From assembly GCF_005889725.1 (NCBI RefSeq), contig NZ_VCKX01000031.1:1-64000 (forward strand): 64,000 bases of DNA, read 5' to 3'. The DNA is from Nonomuraea zeae. GTDB lineage: Bacteria > Actinomycetota > Actinomycetes > Streptosporangiales > Streptosporangiaceae. Made by a program: the position numbers and the translations under genes. This document shows positions 35,073 to 46,271 of this stretch, piece by piece (the first letter of the stretch is position 1; every line of letters begins with the position of its first letter). The notes beneath the pieces are model-generated. The model made no database searches. It saw only the letters and a program-made list of their open reading frames with translations, and had not been told where the DNA came from.

Positions 35073-36227
35073 GTGTTCACACCTCGCGCCCGTTCGGCCG
35101 GCGTTGTAGCAGCCCTTACCGTAGTCACCGCGGCCTGCGGCGCCGCCCCCAGCACCCAGCAGACCACCCAGGCGTCGGAGGGCGGGGTGAACGCGGCGAC
35201 CGCCGCCTCCGCCGCCGACTTCGGCGGATTCGACAAGCTCGTCGAGGCGGCCAAGAAGGAGGGGAACCTGCACGTCATCGCCCTGCCCCCCGACTGGGCC
35301 AACTACGGCGAGATCATCGAGAAGTTCCAGGCCAAGTACGGCATCAAGATCGAGAGCGAGACCCCCGACGCGGCCAGCGCGGACGAGATCAACGCCGTGA
35401 AGACCCGCAAGGGCCAGGACCGCGCCCCCGACGTGCTGGACCTCGGCCAGTCGTTCGCGATCAGCGGCGCCAAGGAGGGGCTGTTCGCCCCGTACAAGGT
35501 GCAGACGTTCGACAAGATCCCCGAGGGGCAGAAGGAGGCCACCGGGCTCTGGGTCAACGACTACGGCGGCTACGTGTCCATCGGCTGCGACGCGAAGAAG
35601 ATCGCCACCTGCCCGACGAGCTTCGCCGACCTGCTCAAGCCCGAGTACAAGGGCAAGGTCGCGATGAACGGCAACCCGACCAAGTCCGGCTCGGCCTTCG
35701 CCGGCGTGTACGCGGCCTCCATCGCGAGCGGCGGATCCTTCGCCGACATCCAGCCCGGCATCGAGTTCTTCAAGAAGCTGAAGGACGCCGGCAACTACAA
35801 CCCGGTGGAGACCACGCCCGCCACCATCGAGAAGGGCGAGACCCAGATCAGCATCGACTGGGACTACAACAACGCCGCCTACGCGCCCCAGATGACGCCC
35901 AAGGGCCTCGACTGGAAGGTCAACGTACCCACCGACGGCAAGTACTTCCAGATGTACGCCCAGGCGATCAACAAGGACGCCCCGCATCCGGCCGCCGCGC
36001 GCCTGTGGCAGGAATACCTCTACAGCGCCGAGGGCCAGAACCTCTTCCTCAAGGGCTTCGCCCGTCCTGTCCTGCTGCCCGTCATGACCGCCGACGGCAC
36101 CGTGGACAAGGCGCTGGCGGAGAAGCTGCCCGCGGTGGAGGGCACGCCCGAGTTCCCCACGACCGAGCAGGTGGACGCGGCCAAGGCCAAGCTGGCCAGC
36201 GGCTGGGACGCCGCCATCTCGGGATGA
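35073..36227 (+). CDS. ABC importer substrate-binding lipoprotein (PhnS/PotD-like)
   Basis: A 384-residue extracellular solute-binding protein of the iron/thiamine/polyamine/2-aminoethylphosphonate group. The signal peptide ends in a lipobox with C22 (VVTAACGAA), so the mature protein is anchored to the membrane. The body shows EAAKKEGNLHVIALPPDW, APDVLDLGQSFAISGAKEG and ISIDWDYNNAAYAP. GTG start with GTGGAGG upstream. First gene of a five-gene operon with two permeases, an ATPase and a HAD hydrolase. The ligand is not certain; a phosphonate or phosphate ester is suggested by the HAD enzyme and the UTRA regulator. Confidence 0.87.
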   Translation: MFTPRARSAGVVAALTVVTAACGAAPSTQQTTQASEGGVNAATAASAADFGGFDKLVEAAKKEGNLHVIALPPDWANYGEIIEKFQAKYGIKIESETPDAASADEINAVKTRKGQDRAPDVLDLGQSFAISGAKEGLFAPYKVQTFDKIPEGQKEATGLWVNDYGGYVSIGCDAKKIATCPTSFADLLKPEYKGKVAMNGNPTKSGSAFAGVYAASIASGGSFADIQPGIEFFKKLKDAGNYNPVETTPATIEKGETQISIDWDYNNAAYAPQMTPKGLDWKVNVPTDGKYFQMYAQAINKDAPHPAAARLWQEYLYSAEGQNLFLKGFARPVLLPVMTADGTVDKALAEKLPAVEGTPEFPTTEQVDAAKAKLASGWDAAISG

Positions 36228-37048
36228 CCCGCTCCCGTTCGAGGGGCTGGCTGGGCGCGCTGCCGCTGCTGGCGTTCTTCGCGTTCGTGTTCGGCGTCCC
36301 CGCCATCGCGCTGGTGGCGGGGGCGTTCACGGCGCAGGGGCGGCCGAGCCTGGCCAACCTGTCGCAGAGCCTGCAGGGCGGCTACCTCACCGCCATGATC
36401 GGCAGCGTCAAGCTGTCCGCGGTGGTGGCGCTGCTCGGGGCGGTGCTGGGCACGTTCCTCGCCTACGCCGTCGTGACCTCCCGCTTCACCCTGCTGCGCG
36501 AGGCCGTGCTGACGGCCTCCGGCGTGCTGGCCAACTTCGGCGGCGTGCCGCTGGCCTTCTTCTGGATCGCCACGCTCGGCAACTCCGGCGTGATCAGCGG
36601 CCTGGCCGGGCTCCCCTCGGGGGCGCTGTACACCTTCTGGGGCCTGGCCGTGGTCTACCTGTACTTCTCGGTCCCGCTGATGGTGCTGGTCATGGCGCCG
36701 GCGCTGGACGGGCTGCGGCCGCAGTGGCGCGAGGCGGCGGCCAACAGCGGCGCCACCGCCTGGCACTACTGGCGCTTCGTGGCGCTGCCCGTGCTGACGC
36801 CCGCGATGCTCGGCGGCGTGGTCCTGCTGTTCGGCTCGGCCTTCTCCGCGTACGCCACCGCGAACGCCATGGTCGGCACCGTCGTGCCGCTCGTCACGCT
36901 GAAGATCGCCAGCGCGCTCACCGGAGACGTGCTGATCGGCTACGAGAACATCGCGCTGGCGCTCAGCCTCGACATGGTCGTCGTGGCCGGGCTGGTGATG
37001 GCGATCTACCTGCCGCTGCAGAAGAGGAGCTCCCGATGGTTGCACTGA
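36224..37048 (+). CDS. ABC importer permease 1
   Basis: A 274-residue binding-protein-dependent permease with about six membrane helices and the cytoplasmic EAA loop (WREAAANSGATAWHYWRFVALPVLTPA) that contacts the ATPase. ATGA overlap with the binding-protein gene, and a 13-base overlap with the next permease. Confidence 0.9.
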   Translation: MTRSRSRGWLGALPLLAFFAFVFGVPAIALVAGAFTAQGRPSLANLSQSLQGGYLTAMIGSVKLSAVVALLGAVLGTFLAYAVVTSRFTLLREAVLTASGVLANFGGVPLAFFWIATLGNSGVISGLAGLPSGALYTFWGLAVVYLYFSVPLMVLVMAPALDGLRPQWREAAANSGATAWHYWRFVALPVLTPAMLGGVVLLFGSAFSAYATANAMVGTVVPLVTLKIASALTGDVLIGYENIALALSLDMVVVAGLVMAIYLPLQKRSSRWLH

Positions 37049-37878
37049 CCGGCCTGGAGCGCGTCTCGGGGACCGCCGCCCGGCCGAGGGTGTGGCGCGG
37101 GGTGGTGTTCCTGCTGGCCGCGGCCTATTTCCTCATCCCGCTGGGCGCTTCGCTCTGGTACACGGTCTACACGCCGACCGCCGGGGTCTCGCTGTCGGCC
37201 TACGGCGAGCTGCTGACGGCCGAGGGCTTCATCCGCTCGCTGGCGCTGTCGCTGTCGCTGGCGGCCGCGACCATCGTGCTGGTGCTGCTGCTCGCGCTGC
37301 CCGCGATGCTGGCCGTACGGCTCTTCGCGCCCCGGCTGCGGCCCGTCATGGAGGTGCTGTGCACGGTGCCGCTGGTGGTGCCGCCGATCACGTTCGTGGC
37401 CGGGATCGGCACGTCGCTGCGCAACGGGACCGAGGCGCTCGCGCCCACCCCGTTCTGGGGCACGCTGATCGCGATGCAGGACCCGGCGTTCCCCGTGGTG
37501 CTGGTGCTGGCGTACGTGGTGCTGGTGCTGCCGTTCGTGTACCGGTCGCTGGACGCGGGGCTGCGCACGATGGACGTGCGGACGCTGGTGGAGGCGGCGC
37601 GCAACCTGGGGGCGTCGTGGCCGTACGTGCTGGTGCGGGTGATCGTGCCCAACCTGCGCTCGGCGCTGGCCAGCGCGTCGTTCCTGACGCTGGCGCTGGT
37701 GCTGGGCGAGTACACCGTCGCGAGCCTGCTGGGCTACGAGCCGTTCGCGGTGTGGATCGTGACGGTCTCCGGCTCCAAGGGCCAGCTCTCGGTCGCGGTC
37801 TCCATCCTCAGCCTCCTGCTCATCTGGCTGCTGCTGCTCGCCGTGTCCACCATTTTCGGGAAGGAGAAGGGGAAATGA
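37036..37878 (+). CDS. ABC importer permease 2
   Basis: A 280-residue permease of the same system, with six predicted helices and an EAA loop (LVEAARNLGASWPYVLVRVIVPNLRSA). ATG at 37036 with GAGGAG upstream, inside the end of permease 1. It overlaps the ATPase gene by ATGA. The heterodimeric permease arrangement is typical of the PhnST/PotBC type. Confidence 0.9.
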   Translation: MVALTGLERVSGTAARPRVWRGVVFLLAAAYFLIPLGASLWYTVYTPTAGVSLSAYGELLTAEGFIRSLALSLSLAAATIVLVLLLALPAMLAVRLFAPRLRPVMEVLCTVPLVVPPITFVAGIGTSLRNGTEALAPTPFWGTLIAMQDPAFPVVLVLAYVVLVLPFVYRSLDAGLRTMDVRTLVEAARNLGASWPYVLVRVIVPNLRSALASASFLTLALVLGEYTVASLLGYEPFAVWIVTVSGSKGQLSVAVSILSLLLIWLLLLAVSTIFGKEKGK

Positions 37879-38948
37879 CGGCATCGGTGGAGTTCCGCGG
37901 GCTGCGGCGGGTGTTCGGCAAGACCGTGGCACTGGACGGTTTCGACCTGACCGTCTCACCCGGCGAGTTCGTCGCCCTGCTGGGGCCGTCGGGGTGCGGC
38001 AAGACGACCGCGCTGCGGTGCGTGGCCGGGTTCGAGCGGCCGGACTCCGGTGCGGTGCTGGTGGATGGCCAGGACATCACGGACGTCCCGGCCAGCAAGC
38101 GGGACGCGGGCATGGTCTTCCAGTCGTACTCCCTCTTCCCCAACCTGAACGCCCGCGACAACGTCGCCTTCGGCCTGCGCGTACGCAAGGTGCCCGTGGC
38201 CGCGCGGCGGGCGAAGGCGGACGAGCTCCTCGAACTCGTCGGCCTGCCCACCCACGCCGACCGCTACCCGCACCAGCTCTCCGGCGGCCAGCAGCAGCGC
38301 GTCGCCCTGGCCCGCGCGCTCGCGCTGGAGCCGCGCGTCCTGCTGCTGGACGAGCCGCTGTCGGCGCTGGACGCCAAGGTGCGGGTGGCGCTGCGCGAGG
38401 AGATCCGGCGGCTCCAGCTCGACCTCGGCATCACCACCATCTTCGTCACGCACGACCAGGAGGAGGCGCTGTCCATCGCCGACCGGGTGGCGGTGCTGCG
38501 GGACGGGCGGCTGGAGCAGGTGGGGGCACCCGCCGAGGTGTACGACCGGCCGGCCACGCCGTTCGTGGCCGAGTTCGTCGGCACCATGAACCATCTGGCC
38601 GGGCGCGTCTCCGGGGACCAGGTCACGGTGCTCGGCCAGCTCCTCCCGCTGGACGGGCCGCCTCCCGCGGATCCGTCCGTGGACGTGCTGATCCGTCCGG
38701 AGGCGGTGCGGATCGTCCCTGCGGCCGACGGTCCCGCCGAGGTGCTCGCCGCGTCCTTCCGCGGCTCCTCGGTCCGGCTCAGGGTGGCCGTGGAGGGCGG
38801 CGAGGTGCTCGCGGACGTGCCCGGACACGAGGCGGCCCGGCTCGGGCCGGGGGCGCGCGTCACGGTCCGGCTGGTGGAGCGCCCGGTCCTGGTGGCGGCG
38901 CGCACGGTCACGGTCCCCGTACCCGTCATCGCCGCCGATGCCGTCTGA
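37875..38948 (+). CDS. ABC importer ATPase (PotA/PhnT-like)
   Basis: A 357-residue ATPase with Walker A GPSGCGKTT, signature LSGGQQQRVALARAL, Walker B VLLLDEPLSALD and H-loop VTHDQEEALS, followed by a C-terminal TOBE-like regulatory domain (VDVLIRPEAVRIV). This long form is typical of importers of polyamines, iron or phosphonates. Its last codons overlap the HAD gene by 11 bases. Confidence 0.92.
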   Translation: MTASVEFRGLRRVFGKTVALDGFDLTVSPGEFVALLGPSGCGKTTALRCVAGFERPDSGAVLVDGQDITDVPASKRDAGMVFQSYSLFPNLNARDNVAFGLRVRKVPVAARRAKADELLELVGLPTHADRYPHQLSGGQQQRVALARALALEPRVLLLDEPLSALDAKVRVALREEIRRLQLDLGITTIFVTHDQEEALSIADRVAVLRDGRLEQVGAPAEVYDRPATPFVAEFVGTMNHLAGRVSGDQVTVLGQLLPLDGPPPADPSVDVLIRPEAVRIVPAADGPAEVLAASFRGSSVRLRVAVEGGEVLADVPGHEAARLGPGARVTVRLVERPVLVAARTVTVPVPVIAADAV

Positions 38949-39636
38949 CCTCGCGGGGCTCGCCGCCGTCCTGCTGGACATGGACGGCACGCTGGTGGAC
39001 ACCGAGGGGCTGTGGTGGGAGGCGGTCGCCGACGTCGCCGCCTCTCTTGGGCGGCCGCTCGGGCCCGCCGACCTTCCCCACGTCCAGGGGCGGACGATCG
39101 AGGACGTGGCACTCCACCTGCTCCGCCCCCACCCCTCCACCCCTGCCCGGACGGGCTCGGCGGGGTCGGCCGGCTCGGCCGGGCTCGTGGAGCGGCTCAC
39201 CGGCGCGTTCGCCGACCGGGTCGGGCGGGAGGTGACGATCATGCCGGGCGCGCCGGAGCTGCTGGCCGGGCTCGCCGCCACCGCCATCCCCACCGCCCTG
39301 GTCAGCGCCTCCCCCCGGAGCATCGTGGAGCTGGTGCTGCCGCGGCTGGGGCACGCGTTCGACCTGGTCATCGCCAATGAGGACACCTCGCGGGGCAAGC
39401 CCTGGCCGGACCCCTACCTGGAGGCGGCCCGGCGGCTCGGGGTCACGCCCTCGCGATGCGTGGCCATCGAGGACAGCCCGGCCGGGATCGCCGCAGCCAG
39501 GGCGGCGGGGTGCCGGGTGCTGGTCGCGAGCCCCGAGAAGGGGCTTCCGTCGCTGCGCTCCATACGCGCGTGGAGAGCCGGTCACGAGGGATCCATGGAT
39601 GAGCCGGCTCGAATTCGTCAGCCACGAAACTTCTGA
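38938..39636 (+). CDS. HAD-superfamily hydrolase (beta-phosphoglucomutase/phosphatase-like)
   Basis: A 232-residue HAD protein with motif I LLDMDGTLVDTE, motif II VSASPR, motif III lysine in RGKPWPDPYLEAARRLG and motif IV IEDSPAGIAAARAAG. The cap insertion follows motif I, as in the beta-phosphoglucomutase and phosphatase subgroup. Start inside the end of the ATPase gene without its own clear binding site, so it depends on coupling. In this operon it probably removes phosphate from, or otherwise processes, the imported compound. The Gly-Ser-Ala run near residues 68-80 is a small local repeat (GSAGSAGSAG). Confidence 0.87.
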   Translation: MPSDLAGLAAVLLDMDGTLVDTEGLWWEAVADVAASLGRPLGPADLPHVQGRTIEDVALHLLRPHPSTPARTGSAGSAGSAGLVERLTGAFADRVGREVTIMPGAPELLAGLAATAIPTALVSASPRSIVELVLPRLGHAFDLVIANEDTSRGKPWPDPYLEAARRLGVTPSRCVAIEDSPAGIAAARAAGCRVLVASPEKGLPSLRSIRAWRAGHEGSMDEPARIRQPRNF

Positions 39637-39714
39637 GCCGTCGGCCGCGCAGGATCCTGTCCGGGAAGGGCGGGTGCCGCCAGGCCTGCGGCAGCGGGCC
39701 TGGTGTAGGTAAGC

Positions 39715-41349
39715 TTGCGCGGCGTGAACGGTGAAACCTCCCACATCGGGCGCTACAGGTTGCTGAGCGTGCTGGGCCGGGGTGGGATGGGCACAGTCCA
39801 TCTCGCCGAGGACCCTGCTGGGCAGCGGGTCGCCGTCAAAGTGATCAACCCGGAGCTCAGCCAGCACGAGCAGTTCCGCATGCGCTTTCGCAGGGAGGCC
39901 GATGCGGCGCAGCGGGTGCGCAGGTTCTGCACGGCCGCGGTGATCGAGGCCGCACTCGACGGCGGGCAGCTCTACGTGGTGACCGAATACGTGCCGGGGC
40001 CGAACCTCGAGGAGGCCGTACGCCAGTCGGGCCCGCTGCGCGGCTCCAGCCTCGACGCGCTGGCCGTCAGCGTGGCGACCGCGCTCACCGCCATCCACGG
40101 AGCCGGTGTGGTGCACCGGGATCTCAAGCCGTCCAACGTGCTGCTGTCCCCCGTCGGCCCGCGGGTGATCGATTTCGGGATCGCGCGGGCGCTCGACACC
40201 CTCGGGGGCGTCACGGGCACCGGCGAGCTGGTCGGCACGCCTCGCTACATGGCTCCGGAGGTGCTGCGGGGCGAGCCGGTGTCGCCGGCCTGCGACGTGT
40301 TCTCGTGGGGCTGCCTGGTGGCGTTCGCGGCGAGCGGACGGGCGCCCTTCGGGGGCGACACGCTGCCGTCGATCGTCTACCAGGTGCTCAACACCGAGCC
40401 GAAGCTGGACGAGGTCGAGCCCGGCCTGCGCGAGCTGGTCAGGGCCGCGCTGCAGAAGGATCCGGCCCTCCGGCCGACCGCTCAGCAGCTGCTCGACCAC
40501 CTCGTCGGGCGCTCGGCCGCGCCGGAGCAGGCGGCGCACACCGTACAGGTGGCCTGGCAGCGCGCGACCACGCCGTTCACCGGCGTCGCGCCCGGCGGGA
40601 CCAAGCGGCGTGGCAAGCTGATCGGCGTCCTCGCGGCGGCCACGGCGGTGGTCGTGGTCGGGGCCGTGGCCACCTGGGCTGCGCTCAGGCCCGGCGGGCC
40701 GCCCGAGGACCTGGCCGTTCTCTATCGCGAGGACTTCACGCAGACCTCCGGCGGCTGGAACGGGATCTACGATGCCGACGAGAGCGCGAGCTACGGCTAC
40801 CGTACCGACGGGACGTACGGGCTGGACGTGGAGGACGGGTACGAGGAGCGGCGGACCAAGGCTCCCATCCCCTTCCTCATCGCCACCCCGACGACCACGC
40901 CGGACCCCTCTGCCACGCCCACGCCGATGCTGCCCTCGTCCGTCGTCGTCGCCGCCACCGCCGAGGTGAAGAAGTCGACCGGGACCGGCGAGTACGGCAT
41001 TTACTGCCACAACTCCGACAATGACGACACCTATTACGAGTTCGCCCTCGACACCACCGGCAAGGCCCGGATCCGCCGGATCGTGAACGGGTCGGGCGGG
41101 ACGCTGGCCCAGCCCGTACAGGTGGACGGGCTGCCCGGCAAGGCCAGGATCGTGGCGTCGTGCGCGCAGTCCGGGTCCTCCGTGCGGCTGACGATGTGGG
41201 TGAACGATCGGCAGGTGCACGAGGTGGATGACCCGAACGGCATCGGCAACGGGTATGTGGGGGTGTTCGCGCGCACGCCCAAGGGCAGCGAGTCGCTGCT
41301 GAAGACCACGTTCGACGACTTCGAGCTACGCGGCCAGAAGGAACCCTGA
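39715..41349 (+). CDS. Transmembrane Ser/Thr protein kinase with a secreted beta-sandwich domain
   Basis: A 544-residue Hanks-type kinase. Residues about 13-270 form the kinase: glycine loop GRGGMGTV, catalytic K42, HRDLKPSN with D136, and DFG with D153, so it should be active. One membrane helix (LIGVLAAATAVVVVGAVATWAAL, about 303-325) follows. The outer part, about 200 residues, resembles a LamG/concanavalin-type sandwich (EDFTQTSGGWNG at its start, YYEFALDTTGKARI, VRLTMWVNDRQVHEV, TTFDDFEL at its end), not PASTA repeats. The first possible start is TTG 39715; GTG 39724 is an alternative. The ligand of the ectodomain is unknown. Confidence 0.87.
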   Translation: MRGVNGETSHIGRYRLLSVLGRGGMGTVHLAEDPAGQRVAVKVINPELSQHEQFRMRFRREADAAQRVRRFCTAAVIEAALDGGQLYVVTEYVPGPNLEEAVRQSGPLRGSSLDALAVSVATALTAIHGAGVVHRDLKPSNVLLSPVGPRVIDFGIARALDTLGGVTGTGELVGTPRYMAPEVLRGEPVSPACDVFSWGCLVAFAASGRAPFGGDTLPSIVYQVLNTEPKLDEVEPGLRELVRAALQKDPALRPTAQQLLDHLVGRSAAPEQAAHTVQVAWQRATTPFTGVAPGGTKRRGKLIGVLAAATAVVVVGAVATWAALRPGGPPEDLAVLYREDFTQTSGGWNGIYDADESASYGYRTDGTYGLDVEDGYEERRTKAPIPFLIATPTTTPDPSATPTPMLPSSVVVAATAEVKKSTGTGEYGIYCHNSDNDDTYYEFALDTTGKARIRRIVNGSGGTLAQPVQVDGLPGKARIVASCAQSGSSVRLTMWVNDRQVHEVDDPNGIGNGYVGVFARTPKGSESLLKTTFDDFELRGQKEP

Positions 41350-41377
41350 CCCGAGCTCTGGCCACTGACCGGCTATC

Positions 41378-41510
41378 GTCCGGCCACGGAATCCCGTCCT
41401 GTCCGGCCACGGGATCCCCGTCCTGTCCGGGTTCGGAATCCCCGTCCCGACCGGGTACGGGACCTCCTTCCCGACCGGATACGGAGCACCCGTCCCGACC
41501 GGCCACGGAC
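41378..41510. repeat. Five to six 24-bp tandem repeats between the kinase and TetR genes
   Basis: The gene-free interval 41350-41532 is filled with a 24-bp unit of the form TCCYGWCCGGNNACGGRATCCCCG. Copies start near 41397, 41421, 41445, 41469 and 41493, with part of one before. The two convergent genes end on either side. Confidence 0.75.
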
Positions 41511-41532
41511 CCCTGGCCGGCTCCCGGCCTGC

Positions 41533-42120
41533 CTACAGGACGCCGGCGCGGGCTGCGGCGAGTGCCGCGTCGGCGGCCCGGTCGGCGTCCCGCTCGGTCA
41601 CCGGCTCGTGCGCGACGAACAACCGGTAGTAGACCGGGGCGACCGCGACCCTGATCACCTCTCGCACATCGATGACATCGGGCAGCTCACCTCTCGTGAT
41701 CGCCCGCCGCACCACCTCAGCCGACTGCTCGTGGCGGGCCACGAAGAACTCGTGCAGCGCCCGGGCCGCATCTGCGTCCTGTACGGCGGCCGCCACGAAC
41801 GCCGCCGACACCGGCCCCAGCTCCGGATCGTCGAACCCGCTGCGCACCAGCTGGACGATGCCCCGCAAATCGCCCTCGATCGAGCCGGTGTCGGGGATCG
41901 GCCACGGCTCGTCCTTGGCCAGTTCGAGCGCATCGGAGATGAGCCCCGCCACACTCCCCCAGCGCCGGTAGACGGTCGTCTTGTGCACGCCTGACCGCTC
42001 GGCCACGTTCTCGACCGTCAAACCCCTGAAGCCGTGCTCGGCCAGCTCGCCGAGCGTGGCCTGCCGTACGGCGTCGCGCACCCGCGCACTTCGCCCGCCT
42101 GGCCGCTTGTTCGATTCCAA
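41533..42120 (-). CDS. TetR-family regulator of the adjacent resistance operon
   Basis: A 195-residue regulator. The N-terminal helix-turn-helix is recognisable (ATLGELAEHGFRGLTVENVAERSGVHKTTVYRRWGS); the C-terminal domain is variable, as expected for ligand binding. The start is TTG at 42118-42120 with GGAG six bases upstream. It is divergent from an ABC-F and virginiamycin-lyase operon, and by analogy with other antibiotic-sensing TetR proteins probably represses it until a streptogramin or other drug binds. Confidence 0.87.
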   Translation of the reverse strand: MESNKRPGGRSARVRDAVRQATLGELAEHGFRGLTVENVAERSGVHKTTVYRRWGSVAGLISDALELAKDEPWPIPDTGSIEGDLRGIVQLVRSGFDDPELGPVSAAFVAAAVQDADAARALHEFFVARHEQSAEVVRRAITRGELPDVIDVREVIRVAVAPVYYRLFVAHEPVTERDADRAADAALAAARAGVL

Positions 42121-42129
42121 AAACTACTC

Positions 42130-42179
42130 CAGTTGCGTTAACGTCGCCTGCGTGGCACAGTAAAGCTACAACAGTTGCG
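42130..42179. promoter_or_regulatory. Candidate TetR operator elements (AGTTGCG repeats)
   Basis: The 73-base divergent region holds two direct copies of AGTTGCG (42131-42137 and 42173-42179); the second lies beside the palindrome CAAC-A-GTTG (42169-42177). These are the only conspicuous repeats in the region and could be TetR sites. I cannot place promoter boxes with confidence. Confidence 0.3.
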
Positions 42180-42193
42180 ATTGGAGTTCCATC

Positions 42194-44478
<2,285 letters not shown>

Positions 44479-44485
<7 letters not shown>

Positions 44486-45375
44486 CCATGATCGACGAAG
44501 GCGCACCGTACGGCATCGCGGCCGGGCCCGATGGGGCGCTCTGGTTCACGCTCGTTCACCAGGGGCGTATCGGCAGGCTGGTGCCCGGACAGGACCCGGA
44601 GATCCATCAACTCGACCCGGCCGACGGGTTGCCGACCGTGATCACGCCTGGGCCCGACGGGGCGATGTGGTTCACGGAGTACAAGGGCGGGCGGGTCTGC
44701 CGCATCACCGCCGACGGGCAGGTGACGGCCTACCCGACGAGTTCACCGTACGGGCTCGTCGCCGGCCCTGACGGCGCCATGTGGTTCACCCAGATGGAGC
44801 CGGGAAGGATCGGCCGCATCGGGCCCGACGGGATCCTGACGGCGTTCGATGTGCCGGTGGAGGGTGGCATGCCCTCCTTCATCGCCGCTGGTCCCGACGA
44901 GGCTCTCTGGTTCACCCTCAACCAGGGCAACGCCATCGGGCGCATCTCGTTGTCGGGCGAGGTGAGCGTTCATCCCCTCCCCACGGAGGGGGCCGCGCCG
45001 GTCGGGATCACGTGCGGGCCGGACGAGGCGCTCTGGTTCGTCGAGATCGGTGCGGGCCAGGTCGGGCGGATCGACACGTCCGGCAAGATCACCGAATTTC
45101 CACTCCCGGACCGGGCCGCTCGTCCGCATGCCATCATCACGGGTCCGGACGACGCCCTCTGGTTCACGGAGTGGGGCGCCAACCGACTCGGCCGCATCAC
45201 CACCGACGGCGACATCAAGGAATACCCGCTCCCTGAGTTCGGGACGGTTGAGACGGTCGGGGAGGGCGATGGAGCGGCGCGTAAGGCCGAGCCGCACGGG
45301 CTGACAGTGGGCCCGGACGGGGCGATCTGGGTGGCTTTGGAGGCGGGCGCCCTGGCCCGGATCGCTGGAGCTTGA
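44479..45375 (+). CDS. vgb: Virginiamycin B lyase (streptogramin B lyase)
   Basis: A 298-residue seven-bladed beta-propeller of the Vgb family, which opens the ring of streptogramin B antibiotics by elimination rather than hydrolysis. Blades repeat the pattern GPDGALWFTxxxxGRIGRI. The residues equivalent to the S. aureus Vgb catalytic pair are present: H273 in KAEPHGLTVGPDG and E288 in IWVALEAG. S. aureus Vgb is of similar length (299). The ATG at 44479 has GGGGG six bases upstream and lies within the end of the ABC-F gene, so the two are co-translated. Vgb-like proteins of soil bacteria do not always act on streptogramins, but the ABC-F partner makes that role more likely here. Confidence 0.9.
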
Positions 45376-45535
45376 CCCGTCTGACCGCGACTGATGTGTG
45401 GGACACACGCATGAGCCGCACTTGTCCTCGAGAGAGCATGAGGAAACACGTATTTTAGGCACCCCCACGTGTCGGGCATTGGGGCGAGGGGAGGAATGCC
45501 CCTGCAAACGTCGCCCGTGTGAAAGGGATGCCGCC

Positions 45536-46105
45536 GTGGGCCAGGATGCCGATGTGCTGATCGTCGTACCCGCACCCCAGCAATTCCAGAACGCCACCGG
45601 CATCTCCTGGTGCACGGCTTCCGACGGCGACTCGGGATTGGTCATCACCGGTTTCAGCGAGGACGGAAAAGAGGTGGGAAACCTCACCGCTGCATTCTCG
45701 GGCGGCATCACGCTGGCCATCGCCGAAAACTCCGAGCGGGCCACGCTCACGGGGAGCATCTCGGCGTCAGAGGAGTACGGCTACGAGGTGGACGGCCAGG
45801 AGGTCGGGCAGTGGGGAAGCTTCGTCATCCAGAGCAGCCAGGCCGAGGGTAATCCTGCTTTCTCGGAACTCCTCCAATCCTGGGGTCTCCTGGGCGATGC
45901 GTTCATCACCGTTGGATATGCGCTCAAGAATGGCGGCACAGGCGGTGGAAACACGCAGCGGGTCTCTTGCCGGGCTCTTGCCACGGGAATCCTTCTGGAA
46001 GGCGTCAGATATATCGTCGACGCGGGCAATAATCAGGAATGGGGCAGGATAGGGGATGCCACTCTCGCCTACCTCGGCAACGGTTGTGGCTCCGTCTCCA
46101 CGTGA
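45536..46105 (+). CDS. Unrecognised 189-residue protein
   Basis: I do not recognise the family. The product has no clear signal peptide or membrane helix. It is rich in Gly, Ser and small residues with alternating beta-like segments (ISWCTASDGDSGLVITGFSEDGKEVGNLTAAFSGG, FVIQSSQAEGNPAFSELLQSWG), and ends with ATLAYLGNGCGSVST. Two or three cysteines are spread out. The GTG at 45536 was chosen because AAAGGG lies eight bases upstream. Base composition is visibly lower in GC than neighbouring genes, which could mean recent acquisition. It follows the lyase gene on the same strand after 160 bases, in which no hairpin terminator is obvious. Confidence 0.6.
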   Translation: MGQDADVLIVVPAPQQFQNATGISWCTASDGDSGLVITGFSEDGKEVGNLTAAFSGGITLAIAENSERATLTGSISASEEYGYEVDGQEVGQWGSFVIQSSQAEGNPAFSELLQSWGLLGDAFITVGYALKNGGTGGGNTQRVSCRALATGILLEGVRYIVDAGNNQEWGRIGDATLAYLGNGCGSVST

Positions 46106-46271
46106 GAATGCGGGACGGGTGGCGCGCGGCGCCGACCAGCCCAACTGGTGAACAGGTGAACGGCTGACCGACCCACGGCCCGACGGCCCGACGGCGAAGC
46201 GGTCGGTGACGGGCGCGCCGAGCGCCGGGGGCGGGTGGCACATGCGGGCGCAGGCGGAGTTGACTAGGGGC

